This document shows, in pieces, positions 1 through 9,145 of a DNA stretch of 64,000 nucleotides (positions are counted from its first letter, which is position 1; every line of letters begins with the position of its first letter). The notes under the pieces are model-generated. The model saw nothing but the letters and a program-made list of their open reading frames with translations, was not told the origin of the DNA and searched no databases. A program made the translations under genes and the position numbers. Source of the stretch: DATAVB01 sp040414495 (lineage in GTDB: Bacteria > Actinomycetota > Actinomycetes > Mycobacteriales > QHCD01); contig JBEDUI010000083.1 in the NCBI GenBank assembly GCA_040414495.1, positions 103,004 to 167,003 on the forward strand. Direction: 5' to 3'.

Positions 1-1170
1 CAGCAGTGCGGCGGTGGCCCGGGCGGCGTCCTGGTAGTCGGTCGGCCGGTTGTAGGCGTGCGCCGAAATACGCAGAAACAGCCGGTCGCCGAAGGACGTC
101 ACCGGGACCTCGACCCGGCATTCCCGGAACAGTCGCTCGTGCAGCGCCCGGGCGTCGGTGACGCTGGGCGGCAACGGGACCAGGCGCATGCTCGGCGCCG
201 GCCGGGCGATCGGCGGCAGGTCGACCTTGAGGGCCTCGCAGAACACCTGCTGGCCGTAGGTCGCCAGCCGCTCGTTGTGCCGGCGGACCCGGTCGTGGCC
301 CAGCCGGCCCAGCACCTCCAACGCCGCCGGCGCGGCCAGCCAGCCGGTCTGATCCAGCGTGCCGGCCTGATCGAACGGCAACGGAAACTGCGCGTGCTCG
401 CTCCACGAGGCGACCAGCGGCCGGATCCGCTCCCGCCACTGCGGGGCGACCACCAGCGCCCCGGTGCCCCGCGGCGCGCACGGCCACTTGTGCAGGTTGC
501 CGGTCCAGAAGTCGGCGTCCAGCCCCTGCGCCGGCACCGGCAGCATGCCCGGCGCATGCGCCCCGTCCACCAGCACCGGTACGTCCTTGGCGCGGCAGGC
601 GGCCACGATCTCGGCCGCCGGCAGGCAGGCCGCGGTGGCCGAGGTGATCTGGTCGATGACGACCAGCGCGGTCCGTTCATCTACCGCCTCGATGACCCGG
701 TCGCGTACTTCTTCGGGCCCGGCCTCCAACGGCAGATGCACCGGCCGGGCACCGTCGGCCGCGGCCCGCTCGATCGCCAGCCGGACCGCCCCGTAGGCGT
801 GGTCGGTGTAGACGATCTCCTGCCCGGGCCGCAGCGGCAGGCTGGCCAGGACCGTACTTACCGCGGCGCTGACGTTGGCCACCAGCGCGGTGCCTTCGGC
901 CGGCGCACCGCAGAACGGGGCGATTGCCGCACGGGCGGCCACGATCCGTTCTGGCAGCTGCCGGTACCAGGCCATCGGGTTGCGTTCGGACTCGGCCCGC
1001 AGCTGGTCCTGCAATTCGCCGACCTCACGCGGCACCGCGCCGTACGAGCCGTGATTCAGGTAATGCACCTGCGGGTCGAGCGTCCACAACCCGCGAATCT
1101 GGTCGGCGTCCCAATCGGTGTCGCCCTCGAATTCCGCATTTCGTGACTCAACACCGATATCTAGGCCCAT
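1..1170 (-). CDS. egtE: Ergothioneine biosynthesis PLP-dependent C-S lyase EgtE (3' end beyond window)
   Basis: Open frame of 390 codons with no stop before the left edge, so the gene is partial but close to full length. It has the aminotransferase class V / cysteine desulfurase fold: an N-terminal LNHGSYGAVP stretch (about residues 38-47), the PLP aspartate in VDGAHAPG (D202) and the Schiff-base lysine in GNLHKW (K228). EgtE removes the cysteine backbone of hercynylcysteine sulfoxide to give ergothioneine. It starts with ATG 12 nt after the egtD stop and is the last gene of the egtABCDE operon, which fixes the assignment over a generic desulfurase. Confidence 0.9.
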   Translation of the reverse strand, partial: MGLDIGVESRNAEFEGDTDWDADQIRGLWTLDPQVHYLNHGSYGAVPREVGELQDQLRAESERNPMAWYRQLPERIVAARAAIAPFCGAPAEGTALVANVSAAVSTVLASLPLRPGQEIVYTDHAYGAVRLAIERAAADGARPVHLPLEAGPEEVRDRVIEAVDERTALVVIDQITSATAACLPAAEIVAACRAKDVPVLVDGAHAPGMLPVPAQGLDADFWTGNLHKWPCAPRGTGALVVAPQWRERIRPLVASWSEHAQFPLPFDQAGTLDQTGWLAAPAALEVLGRLGHDRVRRHNERLATYGQQVFCEALKVDLPPIARPAPSMRLVPLPPSVTDARALHERLFRECRVEVPVTSFGDRLFLRISAHAYNRPTDYQDAARATAALL

Positions 1171-1182
1171 GCGCGGATCATC

Positions 1183-2136
1183 TCAGGCGGGCACCGCCAG
1201 CGACAGCCCGAAATCACCGGCCGGGTCGGTCCACCACGACTGCAGGCGTAGCCCGGCCGTGGCCAGTTCCGACACCACGCCCTCCCGGCGGAATTTGGCC
1301 GAGATCTCGGTCCGCATTTCCTCGCCCCGCTCGAACCCGATTTCCAGATCCAACGCGCCGATCGTGACGGTCTGCTCGCGGCTGGAGCGCAGCCGCATTT
1401 CGATCCATTCGGCCCGCTCGTCCCAACGCGCCACATGGTCGAACGCGGCCGGGTCGAAGTCGGCCTTCAGTTCCCGGTTGATCACCTCGAGCACGTTGCG
1501 GTTAAACGCGGCCGTGATCCCAGCCGAGTCGTCGTACGCGGCAATCAGCCGGTTCGGGTCCTTCACCAGGTCGGTGCCGAGCAGGAACGCATCACCAGGG
1601 CGCAGCAGCTTGCGTATCGAAGCCAGGAACGCCGCCCGCGGCGCCGGTTCGAAGTTGCCGATCGTCGAGCCGAGGAACGCCACCAGCCGGCGGTCGCCGT
1701 CCGGCAGCGCGGCCGTGATGGCCGGCAGGTCACGTTCGAAATCGCCCACCACCGGGGTCACGGTGATGCCCGGGTACTCGGTGTCGATCGCCGCCGCCGC
1801 GTCGGCCAGCACCGACGGGTCGACGTCGAACGGTACGAACCGGCGCAGCGAGCCGGCCCGTTGCAGGGCCGAGAGCAGCAGCCGGGTCTTCTCCGAGGTG
1901 CCGCTGCCCAACTCGATCAGGGTCGAGGCGCCAGTGGCGATGGCGATGTCGCCGGCGTGCTCGGTCAACGCCGCCCGTTCGGCCCGGGTCGGGTAGTACT
2001 CCGGCAGTCGGGTGATCTCGTCGAACAGCTCGCTGCCCCGCTCGTCGTAGAACCACTTGGGCGGCAGCACTTTTGGCGTCGCGGACAGGCCCGCCGCCAC
2101 GTCGGCGCGCAGGGCCTCGCGGTCGGATTCCCTCAT
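1183..2136 (-). CDS. egtD: L-histidine N(alpha)-methyltransferase EgtD
   Basis: 317 aa SAM-dependent methyltransferase of the EgtD (DUF2260) family. It trimethylates histidine to hercynine, the first committed step of ergothioneine synthesis. An FYDERGSELFDEIT segment near residues 29-42 and the SAM-binding LIELGSGTSEKT motif at about 73-84 are family signatures. The length matches mycobacterial EgtD. Its ATG overlaps the egtC stop by 4 bp (ATGA), so translation is probably coupled. Confidence 0.96.
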   Translation of the reverse strand: MRESDREALRADVAAGLSATPKVLPPKWFYDERGSELFDEITRLPEYYPTRAERAALTEHAGDIAIATGASTLIELGSGTSEKTRLLLSALQRAGSLRRFVPFDVDPSVLADAAAAIDTEYPGITVTPVVGDFERDLPAITAALPDGDRRLVAFLGSTIGNFEPAPRAAFLASIRKLLRPGDAFLLGTDLVKDPNRLIAAYDDSAGITAAFNRNVLEVINRELKADFDPAAFDHVARWDERAEWIEMRLRSSREQTVTIGALDLEIGFERGEEMRTEISAKFRREGVVSELATAGLRLQSWWTDPAGDFGLSLAVPA

Positions 2137-2831
2137 GCGGTCGGCTCCAAAGGTGTTACGGCGACCCCGTCCGGGGTCACCTGAACAAGGTGGTGATCGG
2201 GCAGGTCACGCCAGCGCGGGTCGTTGTCGTAGGGCTCGCTGGCCAGCACCACACCGGCCGGATCCACGAGTACGGAGAGGGTGTCGCCCCAGACGGTGGC
2301 CAGCAGCTGTTCGCCGTCGGTGAGCAGCAGGTTGAGGCGGGCCGCCGGATCGCGCCGGGCCACTTCGCGCACGGTGTCGCCGACCCGCTCCGGGCCGCGG
2401 GCGAATACCTCGGCCGCCAGCAGCGCCGCGTCGCACACCGATTCGGCCTCCGCGCGGGCCGGCAACACGGCCCGGTCGACCACGCCGTTGTGCGAGAGCA
2501 GCCACCGGCCCGAGGCGAACGGGGCGGATGCGCTCTCCTCGATCGGCATGCCAACGGTGGCCGAACGCACCGCGGCCAGCACGCAGGTCGAGGTCAGTAC
2601 CGGGGCCACCGAGGCGAACGACGCATCAGTCCACAGTGGACGGCTAGAGCGCCAACGGGCCGGTTCGGCCCGGCCCTCGGGGTAGAACCCCACGCCCCAG
2701 CCGTCGGCGTTGACCGTGCCGTGGGCCTGCCGCCGCGGCGCGTACGACTGCACCAGCAGGCCGGCGACCGGATCGAGAACCAGCGAACCCACCGACCGTG
2801 GTTCGCCCAGCCAGGCCAGATGTCGGCACAC
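2133..2831 (-). CDS. egtC: Gamma-glutamyl-hercynylcysteine S-oxide hydrolase EgtC
   Basis: Class II glutamine amidotransferase (Ntn hydrolase) that removes the gamma-glutamyl group from the EgtB product. The GTG start at 2831 is chosen over the longer frame opening at 2840. It places cysteine at position 2 (MCRHLAWLG), and the family uses that N-terminal cysteine as nucleophile after Met removal. A start at 2840 would bury it at residue 5. The NADGWGVGFY motif of the class II fold follows. The GTG lies one base past the egtB stop. 232 aa, normal for the family. Confidence 0.93.
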   Translation of the reverse strand: MCRHLAWLGEPRSVGSLVLDPVAGLLVQSYAPRRQAHGTVNADGWGVGFYPEGRAEPARWRSSRPLWTDASFASVAPVLTSTCVLAAVRSATVGMPIEESASAPFASGRWLLSHNGVVDRAVLPARAEAESVCDAALLAAEVFARGPERVGDTVREVARRDPAARLNLLLTDGEQLLATVWGDTLSVLVDPAGVVLASEPYDNDPRWRDLPDHHLVQVTPDGVAVTPLEPTA

Positions 2832-2832
2832 G

Positions 2833-4113
2833 TCAGGCACCCTCGACGTCGTACGCGACCCGGACCCCGGTGAAGATCTGCCGGCGGATCGGCAGATCCC
2901 AGTTGCGGAACGACGGGCGTACGGCCGCCGGCGCGACCGCCCACGAACCGCCGCGCAGCACCCGGAAGTCGCCGCCGAAGAACGGCGCGCTGTAGGTGTC
3001 GTACAGCATCGGGCTGAACCCGGGCCACGGCTCGAAACCGGAGTTGGTCCACTCCCACACGTCGCCGATCAGCTGCTCGACGCCGTAGGCCGAGGCGCCG
3101 TCCGGGTACGCGCCCAGCGGTGCCGGACGCAGCGCCGTACCACCGAGGTTGGCCCGCTGTGGCGTCGGCGCGTCATCACCCCACGGCCAGCGCCGCCGCC
3201 GGCGGGCTACCGGATCCCAGGCCGCCGCCTTTTCCCATTCCTGCTCGGTCGGCAGCCGGCCGCCGGCCCAGGCCGCGTACGCCTCGGCCTCGAAGTAGTC
3301 CACGTGCTGTACGGGTTCCTCCGGCGGAATCTGCTCGGTCACCCCGAACCGCTGCCGGCTCCCGTCAGGCGACCAGAACTTCGGCCGGTCCACCCCGGCC
3401 TCGATCCGGTGCTGCCAGCCACGGGCGGACCACCAGCGCGGGTTGTCGTACCCACCATCGGCGATGAACTCCTGCCACTGCGCGTTGCTGACCGGTCGCC
3501 GGCCGATCCGGAACGCCGGCAGGTCGACCACGTGCGCCGGCCGTTCGTTGTCCAGCGACCAAGGCTCGTCGGCCGCGTCCACGCCGAGCACGAACTCGCC
3601 GGCCGGAATCAATACGGAGTCATTCGCAATGGGGTGACCGGCCGGCAACGCGGTCGGGGTCAACAGCGGCGGACCGGACCGCAGCTGCAACGTGGCCAGC
3701 ATCGTCTCGTCGTGCTGCTGTTCGTGCTGGATCACCATCGCGAAGTCGAACAGCTGCTCGGGTTCGGTCTTCTCCAACCGGTCCAGCACCCGGCCGCGTA
3801 CGTCGGCGCAGAACGTACGGGCGTCGGTCGGCGGCAGCAGGGGCAGACCCGGCCGCTCGGCCCGCGGATGCTGGAACGCGTCGTACAACTGCTCGATGTT
3901 GGCCGGCAACAGCCCGGGCCGGCGCCAGTCTCCCCCGCGCAACAGCCACAGCTCCTCCTGCTGACCGATATGCGCCAGGTCCCACACCAGCGGGCTCATC
4001 AACGGGTCGTGTTGGCGGACCAATTCGGGATCGTCGAAGTCGGTGAGCGTCAGCGTCCGGACCCGGGCGGCCGCCAAATCGTCGGCGATGTCACGGGCCA
4101 GTGCTTCACGCAT
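2833..4113 (-). CDS. egtB: Hercynine oxygenase EgtB
   Basis: 426 aa non-haem iron enzyme that couples hercynine to gamma-glutamylcysteine (or cysteine) with O2. The N-terminal DinB-like domain carries the three-histidine iron site: H48 in WDLAHIGQ, and H130 and H134 in QHEQQHDET. The C-terminal half is an FGE-sulfatase domain (GGRLPTEQEWE, WEWTNSGFEPWPGF, FRVLRGGSW). The ATG at 4113 has a GGAGGAGG ribosome site and overlaps the egtA stop by 8 bp. The open frame runs further upstream, but only through egtA. Confidence 0.96.
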   Translation of the reverse strand: MREALARDIADDLAAARVRTLTLTDFDDPELVRQHDPLMSPLVWDLAHIGQQEELWLLRGGDWRRPGLLPANIEQLYDAFQHPRAERPGLPLLPPTDARTFCADVRGRVLDRLEKTEPEQLFDFAMVIQHEQQHDETMLATLQLRSGPPLLTPTALPAGHPIANDSVLIPAGEFVLGVDAADEPWSLDNERPAHVVDLPAFRIGRRPVSNAQWQEFIADGGYDNPRWWSARGWQHRIEAGVDRPKFWSPDGSRQRFGVTEQIPPEEPVQHVDYFEAEAYAAWAGGRLPTEQEWEKAAAWDPVARRRRRWPWGDDAPTPQRANLGGTALRPAPLGAYPDGASAYGVEQLIGDVWEWTNSGFEPWPGFSPMLYDTYSAPFFGGDFRVLRGGSWAVAPAAVRPSFRNWDLPIRRQIFTGVRVAYDVEGA

Positions 4114-5371
4114 GTGCTTCCTCCTCCAGTAGCGCGAGCGCACCGCCACGGCGCGCCCGGTCGGCCATTTCCGCTCCGATGTCGCGGCCGGCCTCGACCA
4201 GTTCGGCGTACGCGGCGACGTCGGCGCGCAGCTCCGCCGGTACGGCGCGGGCCGCCGCGGCCACACACCGGACCGCCGCCCGCCGCAACGCCGGATCGCC
4301 GAGCCCGTCGCGGGCCGCGGTACGCCACAACGTGGCCACCGGCTCGCTCGCCTCGGCCGCGAGATCGGCCGCGTCCGGGTCGTCCAGCAACGTGGCGGTG
4401 ATCGCGGCCAGGACCGGCCACCACCGGGCCGGGAGCGCATCGAGGTACCGCAGCTCCAGGAAGCCGCGCAGCCGGACCGGCGGGAACAACGTGGTCAGGT
4501 GGTAATCCAGGTCAGGCAGCGTCGGCGCCCGTCCGCCCAGCGTCGTGTCGTCGGTCAGCCAGGACTCGAACGGCACCACGGACCGGACCGGTTCGGCCTG
4601 CCCGGTGTCCGGATCGCGGACCAACATGACCGGTGCCCGCAGGGCGTAGTTCATCCAGTCCGCGGCCGGATCGTCACTGCCACGCCGGTCCACCGGGCCG
4701 CAGCGGCCCGGGTCCAGCTCGTTCCAGATCCGTTGCCGGCTCGAGCGCCACCCGGTGGGCTGGCCGGCCAGGAACGGCGAGGACGCCGACATCGCGACCA
4801 GGACCGGCCCGAGATGGTGCGCCAATCGCACCCGGTCGGCCCACCCGGTCGCCGGCCCGGCGTCCAGGTTGACCTGCAGCGCCGCGGTCGAGCACATCAT
4901 CGCCGAACCGGCGGCCTGGTAGCCGATCGCGGCGAAGTGGCTCTCCATCGCCGCGTACCGTTCGTGCGGGTTGACCCGGGCCGCGGGGCGTACCGGATCG
5001 GCGCCGATCCCAGCCGTACCGAGGTCGGCCGCGCCCAGCCCGGCCCGCAGCGCCGCCTGGTCCTCGCGCAACGCCGCCACCGCGGCGCCCACGCCGGCCA
5101 CCGGCGGCCCGGACAGCTCGACCTGGCCGCCCGGCTCGACGGTGATGTCGCTACCGGCGGGCAGCGGACGCAGCCCGGTCAACGCGGCATCCAGCCGGCT
5201 CCAGCTGACCCGGCGGTCGGGCTGCCGCAGATCGACCAGGTGCGATTCGAGTTCCAGCCCGACATTCGAGATCGGTCCCGGTCGCAGCGCGGTTTCGTAC
5301 AGGTGCTCGCGGGCTACGTCGGGTTTCAAGGGTTCATCTGCCACAAGGGTGTGGCTGTGCTGGACGGTCAT
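4106..5371 (-). CDS. egtA: Glutamate-cysteine ligase EgtA
   Basis: 421 aa GCS2-family ligase making gamma-glutamylcysteine, the thiol donor for EgtB. The GLELESHLVD segment near residues 38-47 and ITVEPGGQVELSGPP near 76-90 hold the substrate and metal-binding acidic residues of plant/actinobacterial-type gamma-GCS. The ATG at 5371 is chosen because AGGGGGCGG lies directly upstream; the frame could open at 5443. It is the first gene of the egtABCDE operon. Confidence 0.94.
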   Translation of the reverse strand: MTVQHSHTLVADEPLKPDVAREHLYETALRPGPISNVGLELESHLVDLRQPDRRVSWSRLDAALTGLRPLPAGSDITVEPGGQVELSGPPVAGVGAAVAALREDQAALRAGLGAADLGTAGIGADPVRPAARVNPHERYAAMESHFAAIGYQAAGSAMMCSTAALQVNLDAGPATGWADRVRLAHHLGPVLVAMSASSPFLAGQPTGWRSSRQRIWNELDPGRCGPVDRRGSDDPAADWMNYALRAPVMLVRDPDTGQAEPVRSVVPFESWLTDDTTLGGRAPTLPDLDYHLTTLFPPVRLRGFLELRYLDALPARWWPVLAAITATLLDDPDAADLAAEASEPVATLWRTAARDGLGDPALRRAAVRCVAAAARAVPAELRADVAAYAELVEAGRDIGAEMADRARRGGALALLEEEAHA

Positions 5372-5728
5372 CCGCCCCCTCCAGGTCCGGACCGATGGCC
5401 ACCATTGGTGGGACACCGCGGGTCGGTGCGGGGGCGACTGCAACGCATATCCGTCTGGAAATCCCGGTGGCGCCGGGGCAGCGGCCGTCCTCTTTCGCCA
5501 TCGTCACTCGCGCTGTGGCCGCCCGCAACCCACTAGCCCCGCGGTAAGAATTTCGTCACGTCGTGTTCAACACATCCGGCGAATTACGGCCGCATCGTTG
5601 GGATTCCGGATTTCGTGGATTTCCCCTGGCTACAGCGTTTCCGGCTGTCCTACGCGGGTTATTCGGCGCCGTTCGCTCAGAATGAACGTGAGTTAGCTAA
5701 CGTACGCATACGCCGCTTTTTTGGTACG
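5372..5728. other. Intergenic region upstream of egtA
   Basis: 357 bp without a convincing gene. It should hold the egt promoter (minus strand). I could not pick a single clear -35/-10 pair. The only strong structure is the inverted repeat at its 5.7-kb end, listed separately. Confidence 0.5.
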
Positions 5729-5737
5729 TCAGCTAAC
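5692..5737 (-). terminator. Imperfect hairpin at the 3' end of the acyltransferase gene
   Basis: Arms 5692-5705 and 5724-5737 match at 13 of 14 positions, around an 18-nt loop containing a run of six T (plus strand). The right arm covers the stop codon of the acyltransferase gene. There is no U-tract after the stem, so it may be an actinobacterial stem-only terminator or a protein-binding site separating this gene from egtA. Confidence 0.45.
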
Positions 5738-6850
5738 CAATTGTCGTTCGGGCTCGGGGGCCACTCGTATCGGCCTCTTCCCCAGCACCAATTGCTGACC
5801 GGGCACCTCGACCGCGGTGTGGGCCAGCCAGGCCACCGTCAACGCCAGCACGAAAGTCGTCGCCGACAGCAGGATCGCCGGCCCGACGCTGAGTCTGGGC
5901 AGCGGACCGACCCACACCTCGGCGAGCCGCATCACGATCAAATGGACCATGTAGAACGCGTACGAGATCTCGCCGAGCCGGACCATGGTCGGGTGCCGCC
6001 ACAGCGAGGGTTTCGCGTGCAGATCAGCGGCGGCGCCGGCGACGATGAGCAACGCGAAGCCGACCACGGTGCAGGCGGCGTACCGGTACGGATGCGGTAC
6101 GTGGTCGGTCAGGAAGTACCCGGCGAGCAGCACGGTCAGCGCCGGCGCCATGCCCGGACCGCGGCTGCGCCGCAGTTGCAGGAAACGGGCCAACGCCAGT
6201 CCCAGAACGAATTCCGGTAGCCGGGCCAGCGGCAGAAAATCCATCGGCGCGCCGAAGGTCTGCTCACCGAAGACGACCGGCAACGCGATCACCACCAGCT
6301 CGCAGCCGACCGCCAACGCGATGCTCGTACCAGCCCGCAGCCGCCGGATTCCCCACCACAGCAGGGGAAACAGCGCGTAGAAGAACGCCTCGCAGGCCAA
6401 CGACCAGCTGACCGTATTCAGGCTCTGGTACACCGAATGCGCGCCGGACCAGGACTGCACCAGCAACAGGTTGGTGACGAATGCGAACGGGCCGGGTCGG
6501 GCGCCGCGCGGCAGGATCGTCCAGGCCAGCGCCAGCACCAGCAGCGCGGTGACCAGGTGCAGCGGGTAGACGCGGGCGAACCGGCGACGCCAGAACGCCG
6601 GTGCGGTGTCCCGCGGCCGCGCGGTCCAGGCCAGTACGAATCCGGAGAGGATGAAAAAGAACGACACGCCGGTCGAGCCGGGGCGCAGACAGGTCCGCAC
6701 GACGCGGGCGGCGGTCCCGTCGAAGTAGCCGAAGATCCGGACGTGGGTGCCGAAGACGAGGAAGGCCGCGGCCCAGCGCATTCCGGTCAGCGAGGGTAGG
6801 GCGCGCGGTTTGGTCGGTTGGTTCGGTTGGTCGGTCAGCGCCGCCGTCAT
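5729..6850 (-). CDS. Acyltransferase 3 family membrane protein (OafA/YrhL-like)
   Basis: 373 aa integral membrane protein with about ten hydrophobic helices. The N-terminal LTGMRWAAAFLVFGTH segment holds the family catalytic histidine (H36), followed by the conserved SFFFILSGFVLAW stretch near residues 63-75. The family O-acylates sugars, antibiotics or cell-surface glycans; the acceptor cannot be read from sequence. No glycosyltransferase or polysaccharide genes are adjacent. A long cytoplasmic tail follows the last helix. Confidence 0.88.
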   Translation of the reverse strand: MTAALTDQPNQPTKPRALPSLTGMRWAAAFLVFGTHVRIFGYFDGTAARVVRTCLRPGSTGVSFFFILSGFVLAWTARPRDTAPAFWRRRFARVYPLHLVTALLVLALAWTILPRGARPGPFAFVTNLLLVQSWSGAHSVYQSLNTVSWSLACEAFFYALFPLLWWGIRRLRAGTSIALAVGCELVVIALPVVFGEQTFGAPMDFLPLARLPEFVLGLALARFLQLRRSRGPGMAPALTVLLAGYFLTDHVPHPYRYAACTVVGFALLIVAGAAADLHAKPSLWRHPTMVRLGEISYAFYMVHLIVMRLAEVWVGPLPRLSVGPAILLSATTFVLALTVAWLAHTAVEVPGQQLVLGKRPIRVAPEPERQLVS

Positions 6851-7006
6851 AGGCGACCCCGGTCCGGGTTGCTGGTTAAGGCATGTTGGGCCATTGCTGT
6901 CCAGATTGCCGTCCGGTCCAGGCCGTGCCGGCTCACCGAATCCCTCCTCTCCTTGACCCGCTTGCGGGCCGTTGCCCTTCCGTTTTGGCTTTTGGCGCGG
7001 TCGTCC

Positions 7007-7711
7007 CTACCCAATATGAGGCGCCGTATTCGCACCGGATTCGGGGCACTTGGCTGCGTACCGGGCCAGTACGACCGCGGCCACGCCCTCGTGCGCGCCC
7101 AGCGGCTGCGCCACCACATCGGCGCCGGCCTCTTCGACCGTGCGCTGGAACAGCCCCGGCGCCAGTAGCCACGACGCGACCGCCACCCGGCCCTGACTCT
7201 TGAGGTCGGCCACGACGTCGGCGACCCGTGGGCTGCCGGTGGCGAATCCGACCTCGACTCTTGTGTCCAGCAGGTCGCCCAGCGCTGTGGCGACCGCGCT
7301 CACCTCGTCGGTGGCCCGTGAGTCACGGGAGCCGGCCGCGGCCAGCACGACCTGATCCCCGCTCGCGTAGCCGGCGGCGTCCAGTCGGTCGGCCGCCACC
7401 TCGATCAGGGCCGGGTCCGGGCCGAGCGGCTCGGCCAGCAGCACGTCGGTGCGACCGGTGGCGGCCAGCTGCGCCGGCACATCCACCCGTACGTGGTAAC
7501 CGGCGGCGAGGAAGGCCGGTACGACGACCGCCGGGCCGCCGATGTTCGCCAGCGCGTCGGCCAGGGTCGGCGGGCGCACGTCGGCGTAGCCGACCACCAC
7601 GGTGGCCACCTGCGCGCGCAGCCGTTGGGCCAGCCGGTCGATCTCCGCCGCCCCGGCCGGGTCACGGGTGCCGTGGGCCAGCAGCGCCAGGGCGGGCTCG
7701 TCAGCTCTCAT
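7007..7711 (-). CDS. Sirohydrochlorin chelatase-like protein (CbiX/SirB family)
   Basis: 234 aa, with two tandem class II chelatase half-domains. The metal-site histidine is in LALLAHGTRDP (H13), and PAFLAAGYHVRVDVP carries the second conserved histidine. CbiX/SirB inserts Fe(II) or Co(II) into sirohydrochlorin for sirohaem or cobalamin. No other tetrapyrrole or sulfite-reductase gene lies in this window, so the metal is not decided. The ATG at 7711 (GGGCGAG upstream) is preferred over a GTG at 7723. Confidence 0.85.
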   Translation of the reverse strand: MRADEPALALLAHGTRDPAGAAEIDRLAQRLRAQVATVVVGYADVRPPTLADALANIGGPAVVVPAFLAAGYHVRVDVPAQLAATGRTDVLLAEPLGPDPALIEVAADRLDAAGYASGDQVVLAAAGSRDSRATDEVSAVATALGDLLDTRVEVGFATGSPRVADVVADLKSQGRVAVASWLLAPGLFQRTVEEAGADVVAQPLGAHEGVAAVVLARYAAKCPESGANTAPHIG

Positions 7712-8139
7712 CTCGCCCGCCACCGTACGGGTCGGCCAACCGTTCGGCTCAGCCCCCTCCCGACCCGCGGCTCAGCGACCAGCTCGCTCCCCCGGGCCCG
7801 CAAACTCACGCCCAGCCCGTCCCCGGGTCCGCAAACTCGCGATCGGCCCCAGACCGCCCGACACTTAAACGGTTGACCGCTTAATCAGTTGACCCGCCCC
7901 GCGCCGGGTCGATATTTTTCGGCGCGCTCGTCGCTCTTTGCGCGCGCTCGAGTCAGTGGCGCCCGACACCGAGGGGGTGGATTTCCGTGAACGCGATTTC
8001 GTCATGCCAAAATACGGATCCCCTGCCGCCTCACAGGTGCAGCCGCAGCCACTGATTTCCTTACGCAGCAGGCGATCCGCTTTCTCGAAGGATCGACCGT
8101 GACTGTGTGCACCATCCGTACGACGATTGCGCCGGCACC
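7712..8139. other. Intergenic region between the CbiX-like and RIO kinase genes
   Basis: About 430 bp between divergent genes. It contains the palindrome and promoter listed separately. I see no supportable gene in the remainder. Confidence 0.5.
7865..7916 (+). promoter_or_regulatory. Palindromic operator candidate and sigma70-like promoter
   Basis: 7865-7884 is a 20-bp imperfect palindrome (TTAA-N-CGGT-NN-ACCG-N-TTAA; 16 of 20 positions symmetric), the form of a TetR- or MarR-type operator. Just downstream, TTGACC (7889-7894) and GATATT (7911-7916) are spaced by 16 nt and would fire toward the RIO kinase gene, leaving a leader of about 220 nt. Assignment is from sequence pattern only. Confidence 0.45.
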
Positions 8140-8862
8140 ATGACCCGCCCGCGCCCGGACTGGGTTATCACCGACTCCGAAGCCACCGACACGGAACTGG
8201 CGACCTTGCAGACCGGCAAGGAGGCCGACGCGTTCTTGCTGGAGCGCCGACTGCGCGAGCGGTCCCATCTAATGGTCGCCAAACGCTACCGCGACCGGGA
8301 GCATCGCGGGTTCCGCAATGATGCCGCCTACCGCGCCGGCCGCCGGACCGGACTACGCCGCGACGATCTGGCCATGGCGCGTGGCACCAAGGCCGGGTTA
8401 CGGATACGGGATCAGCAATGGGCCATGCACGAGTTCCAGATCCTGCGCCGACTTTGGGAAAACGAGGCACCGGTGCCGTATCCGATCTCGTGCGCCGGCA
8501 CCGAAATTCTCATGGAGTACGTCGGCGAATGGGACCAGCCGGCACCGCGATTAATCGATATAGCTCGCTCCGGTGAACTGGACTACGCCGACGTCTGGCA
8601 GCAATGCCTCGATGCGCTGCGCACCATGGTGGCGTGCGACGTGGTGCACGCCGACCTTTCCGCGTACAACATTCTCGTCCACGACGGGCGAATTTCTATC
8701 ATCGACTTCCCGCAAGCTGCCGATATCGGCCTCACCGAAGGTGACCTAAACTTTCTGCATCGGGATATCTCGAACCTGGTGAACTTCTTCTCCCGCAACG
8801 GCGTAACGCACGATCTGGAGGAGGTGTTCGCCGATGTCATCTCGCACATCCAGTGGATGTAA
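8140..8862 (+). CDS. RIO-type serine/threonine protein kinase
   Basis: 240 aa RIO1-like kinase. Recognisable parts are the ATP-binding lysine (K48 in MVAKRY), the catalytic loop VVHADLSAYNIL (D172, N177) and the metal-binding aspartate in IIDFPQA (D189, replacing DFG). RIO1 usually has an STGKEA-type loop; here LQTGKEADAFLL fills that role. A GTG at 8107 would add 11 residues; ATG 8140 is used, though no strong ribosome site distinguishes them. Substrate unknown; it stands alone. Confidence 0.88.
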   Translation: MTRPRPDWVITDSEATDTELATLQTGKEADAFLLERRLRERSHLMVAKRYRDREHRGFRNDAAYRAGRRTGLRRDDLAMARGTKAGLRIRDQQWAMHEFQILRRLWENEAPVPYPISCAGTEILMEYVGEWDQPAPRLIDIARSGELDYADVWQQCLDALRTMVACDVVHADLSAYNILVHDGRISIIDFPQAADIGLTEGDLNFLHRDISNLVNFFSRNGVTHDLEEVFADVISHIQWM

Positions 8863-9145
8863 CCGCGCCAGCTCTATGGCCGGCCGTCACGTTATTCCCG
8901 ATACGTCGGTTGATAACCGATACGGCGGATCCGTGTGTTATAACGCACGCTCTTCCGAAATTATTGTCACGATATGTAGTTCATCAACGACTATCGGTGG
9001 CTATTAATCCATTCGCCTTGACACGACGTCATTAGGCCCTAAGGCTAAGGCCCCGATACCAACGTCGGTGCGGGCGGTTGCGCGCGATTTCCCCCGGGCT
9101 CGGCAACCGTCTCCACCCGGCAACCGCGGCAGAGGCGTTGAATAC

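Noticed and set aside
58..1146. Long plus-strand frame opposite egtE
   Set aside because: Arg/Pro/Gln-rich translation with no domain; it is the shadow of egtE. The same applies to the long plus-strand frames opposite egtB (2710-4401), egtA (4499-5536) and the importer genes.
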